7,591 nt of DNA from Alistipes sp. (GTDB taxonomy: Bacteria > Bacteroidota > Bacteroidia > Bacteroidales > Rikenellaceae). Shown piece after piece: positions 7,157-7,591 of this stretch; the first letter of the stretch is position 1; each line of letters starts with the position of its first letter. The notes below the pieces were generated by a model. The model ran no database searches, was not told the DNA's origin, and worked only from the letters and a program-made list of their open reading frames with translations. The stretch spans positions 1 to 7,591 of the forward strand of contig JAGCLX010000097.1 in assembly GCA_017646785.1 (NCBI GenBank), given 5' to 3'. The position numbers and the translations under genes were made by a program.

Positions 7157-7177
7157 CGGTGTTTACGGGTATCTCTA

Positions 7178-7591
7178 CTATACCTCCGAGGTGAACTTGA
7201 AGGTGATATCTTTAAAATTCTCCTGTGCGATGGCCAAGGCGTAGCTTGTGTCGGCAAGGAATACATCGCGACCATGCTTGTCCACAGCCATGTTGGTATG
7301 CTTACGGCGCTTGAAGTCGGCAAGCTGTGCCTCGTTCTCCGACTCAATCCAGCATGCCTTATGGATAGAGATAGGCTCCCAACGACACTTTGCGCCATAC
7401 TCATGCTCCAAGCGGTACTGGATAACCTCAAACTGCAGAGCACCCACGGTGCCGATAATTTTACGACCATTGAGCGATGAGGTAAAGAGCTGTGCCACAC
7501 CCTCATCCATAAGCTGGTCGATACCCTTAGCCAACTGCTTGAACTTCATTGGGTCTGCATTCTCGATGTAGCGGAAGTGCTCGGGCGAGAA
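7178..7591 (-). CDS. prfC: Peptide-chain release factor 3, C-terminal part only
   Basis: The frame is open from the window edge (7591) and gives 137 residues before the stop. It matches the C-terminal domain of the translational GTPase RF3: FSPEHFR near the start, DPMKFKQLAKGIDQLMDEG, then IGTVGALQFEVIQYRLEHEYG, WIESE, and a close with LADTSYALAIAQENF. RF3 uses GTP to eject RF1 or RF2 from the ribosome after peptide release. The GTPase domain lies outside the window, so its motifs cannot be checked. The reading frame ends in two adjacent TAG codons (7180-7178 and 7177-7175). The histidine-rich gene follows after 21 bases with no terminator between them. Confidence 0.95.
   Translation of the reverse strand, partial: FSPEHFRYIENADPMKFKQLAKGIDQLMDEGVAQLFTSSLNGRKIIGTVGALQFEVIQYRLEHEYGAKCRWEPISIHKACWIESENEAQLADFKRRKHTNMAVDKHGRDVFLADTSYALAIAQENFKDITFKFTSEV

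Noticed and set aside
6956..7480. 174-codon plus-strand ORF spanning the His-rich gene and prfC
   Set aside because: It crosses two well-supported minus-strand genes antisense and has no recognisable motif or promoter.

Overview
The window reads as chromosomal DNA of a Bacteroidales bacterium. This rests on Bacteroidetes-type promoters (TAnnTTTG -7 boxes at three upstream regions), start codons without clear Shine-Dalgarno sequences, a TonB-dependent receptor with the N-terminal carboxypeptidase-regulatory-like domain typical of that phylum, and a eukaryote-like GT3 glycogen synthase fused to an alpha-glucan phosphorylase. A moderate GC content would suit an Alistipes-like or Prevotella-like gut organism, but the genus cannot be fixed from the sequence alone.

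All five genes lie on the minus strand, so transcription runs from high to low coordinates. In that order: (1) the 3' end of prfC, peptide-chain release factor 3 (7591-7178); (2) 21 bases later, a small exported histidine-rich protein (7156-6815); (3) a 147-bp gap with a hairpin, a well-formed promoter and a palindrome overlapping it; (4) a complete TonB-dependent outer-membrane receptor (6667-4316); (5) a gap of about 290 bp holding a strong hairpin terminator and a 122-bp element with 17-bp terminal inverted repeats; (6) a MATE-family multidrug/cation exporter (4028-2652); (7) a 258-bp AT-rich gap with the promoter and long leader of the next gene; (8) the first 797 codons of a glycogen synthase/alpha-glucan phosphorylase fusion (2393-1), which runs off the window.

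The histidine-rich protein and the TonB receptor look like a functional pair. Three HxH motifs just after the membrane segment, next to an outer-membrane receptor with its own tightly framed promoter and palindrome, suggest metal (for example zinc or copper) capture and uptake; this is inference. The MATE exporter and the glycogen enzyme appear to be independent transcription units. No classical mobile element, CRISPR array, tRNA or rRNA is visible. The least explained stretch is the inverted-repeat element at 4049-4170, whose end seems to supply part of the MATE promoter.
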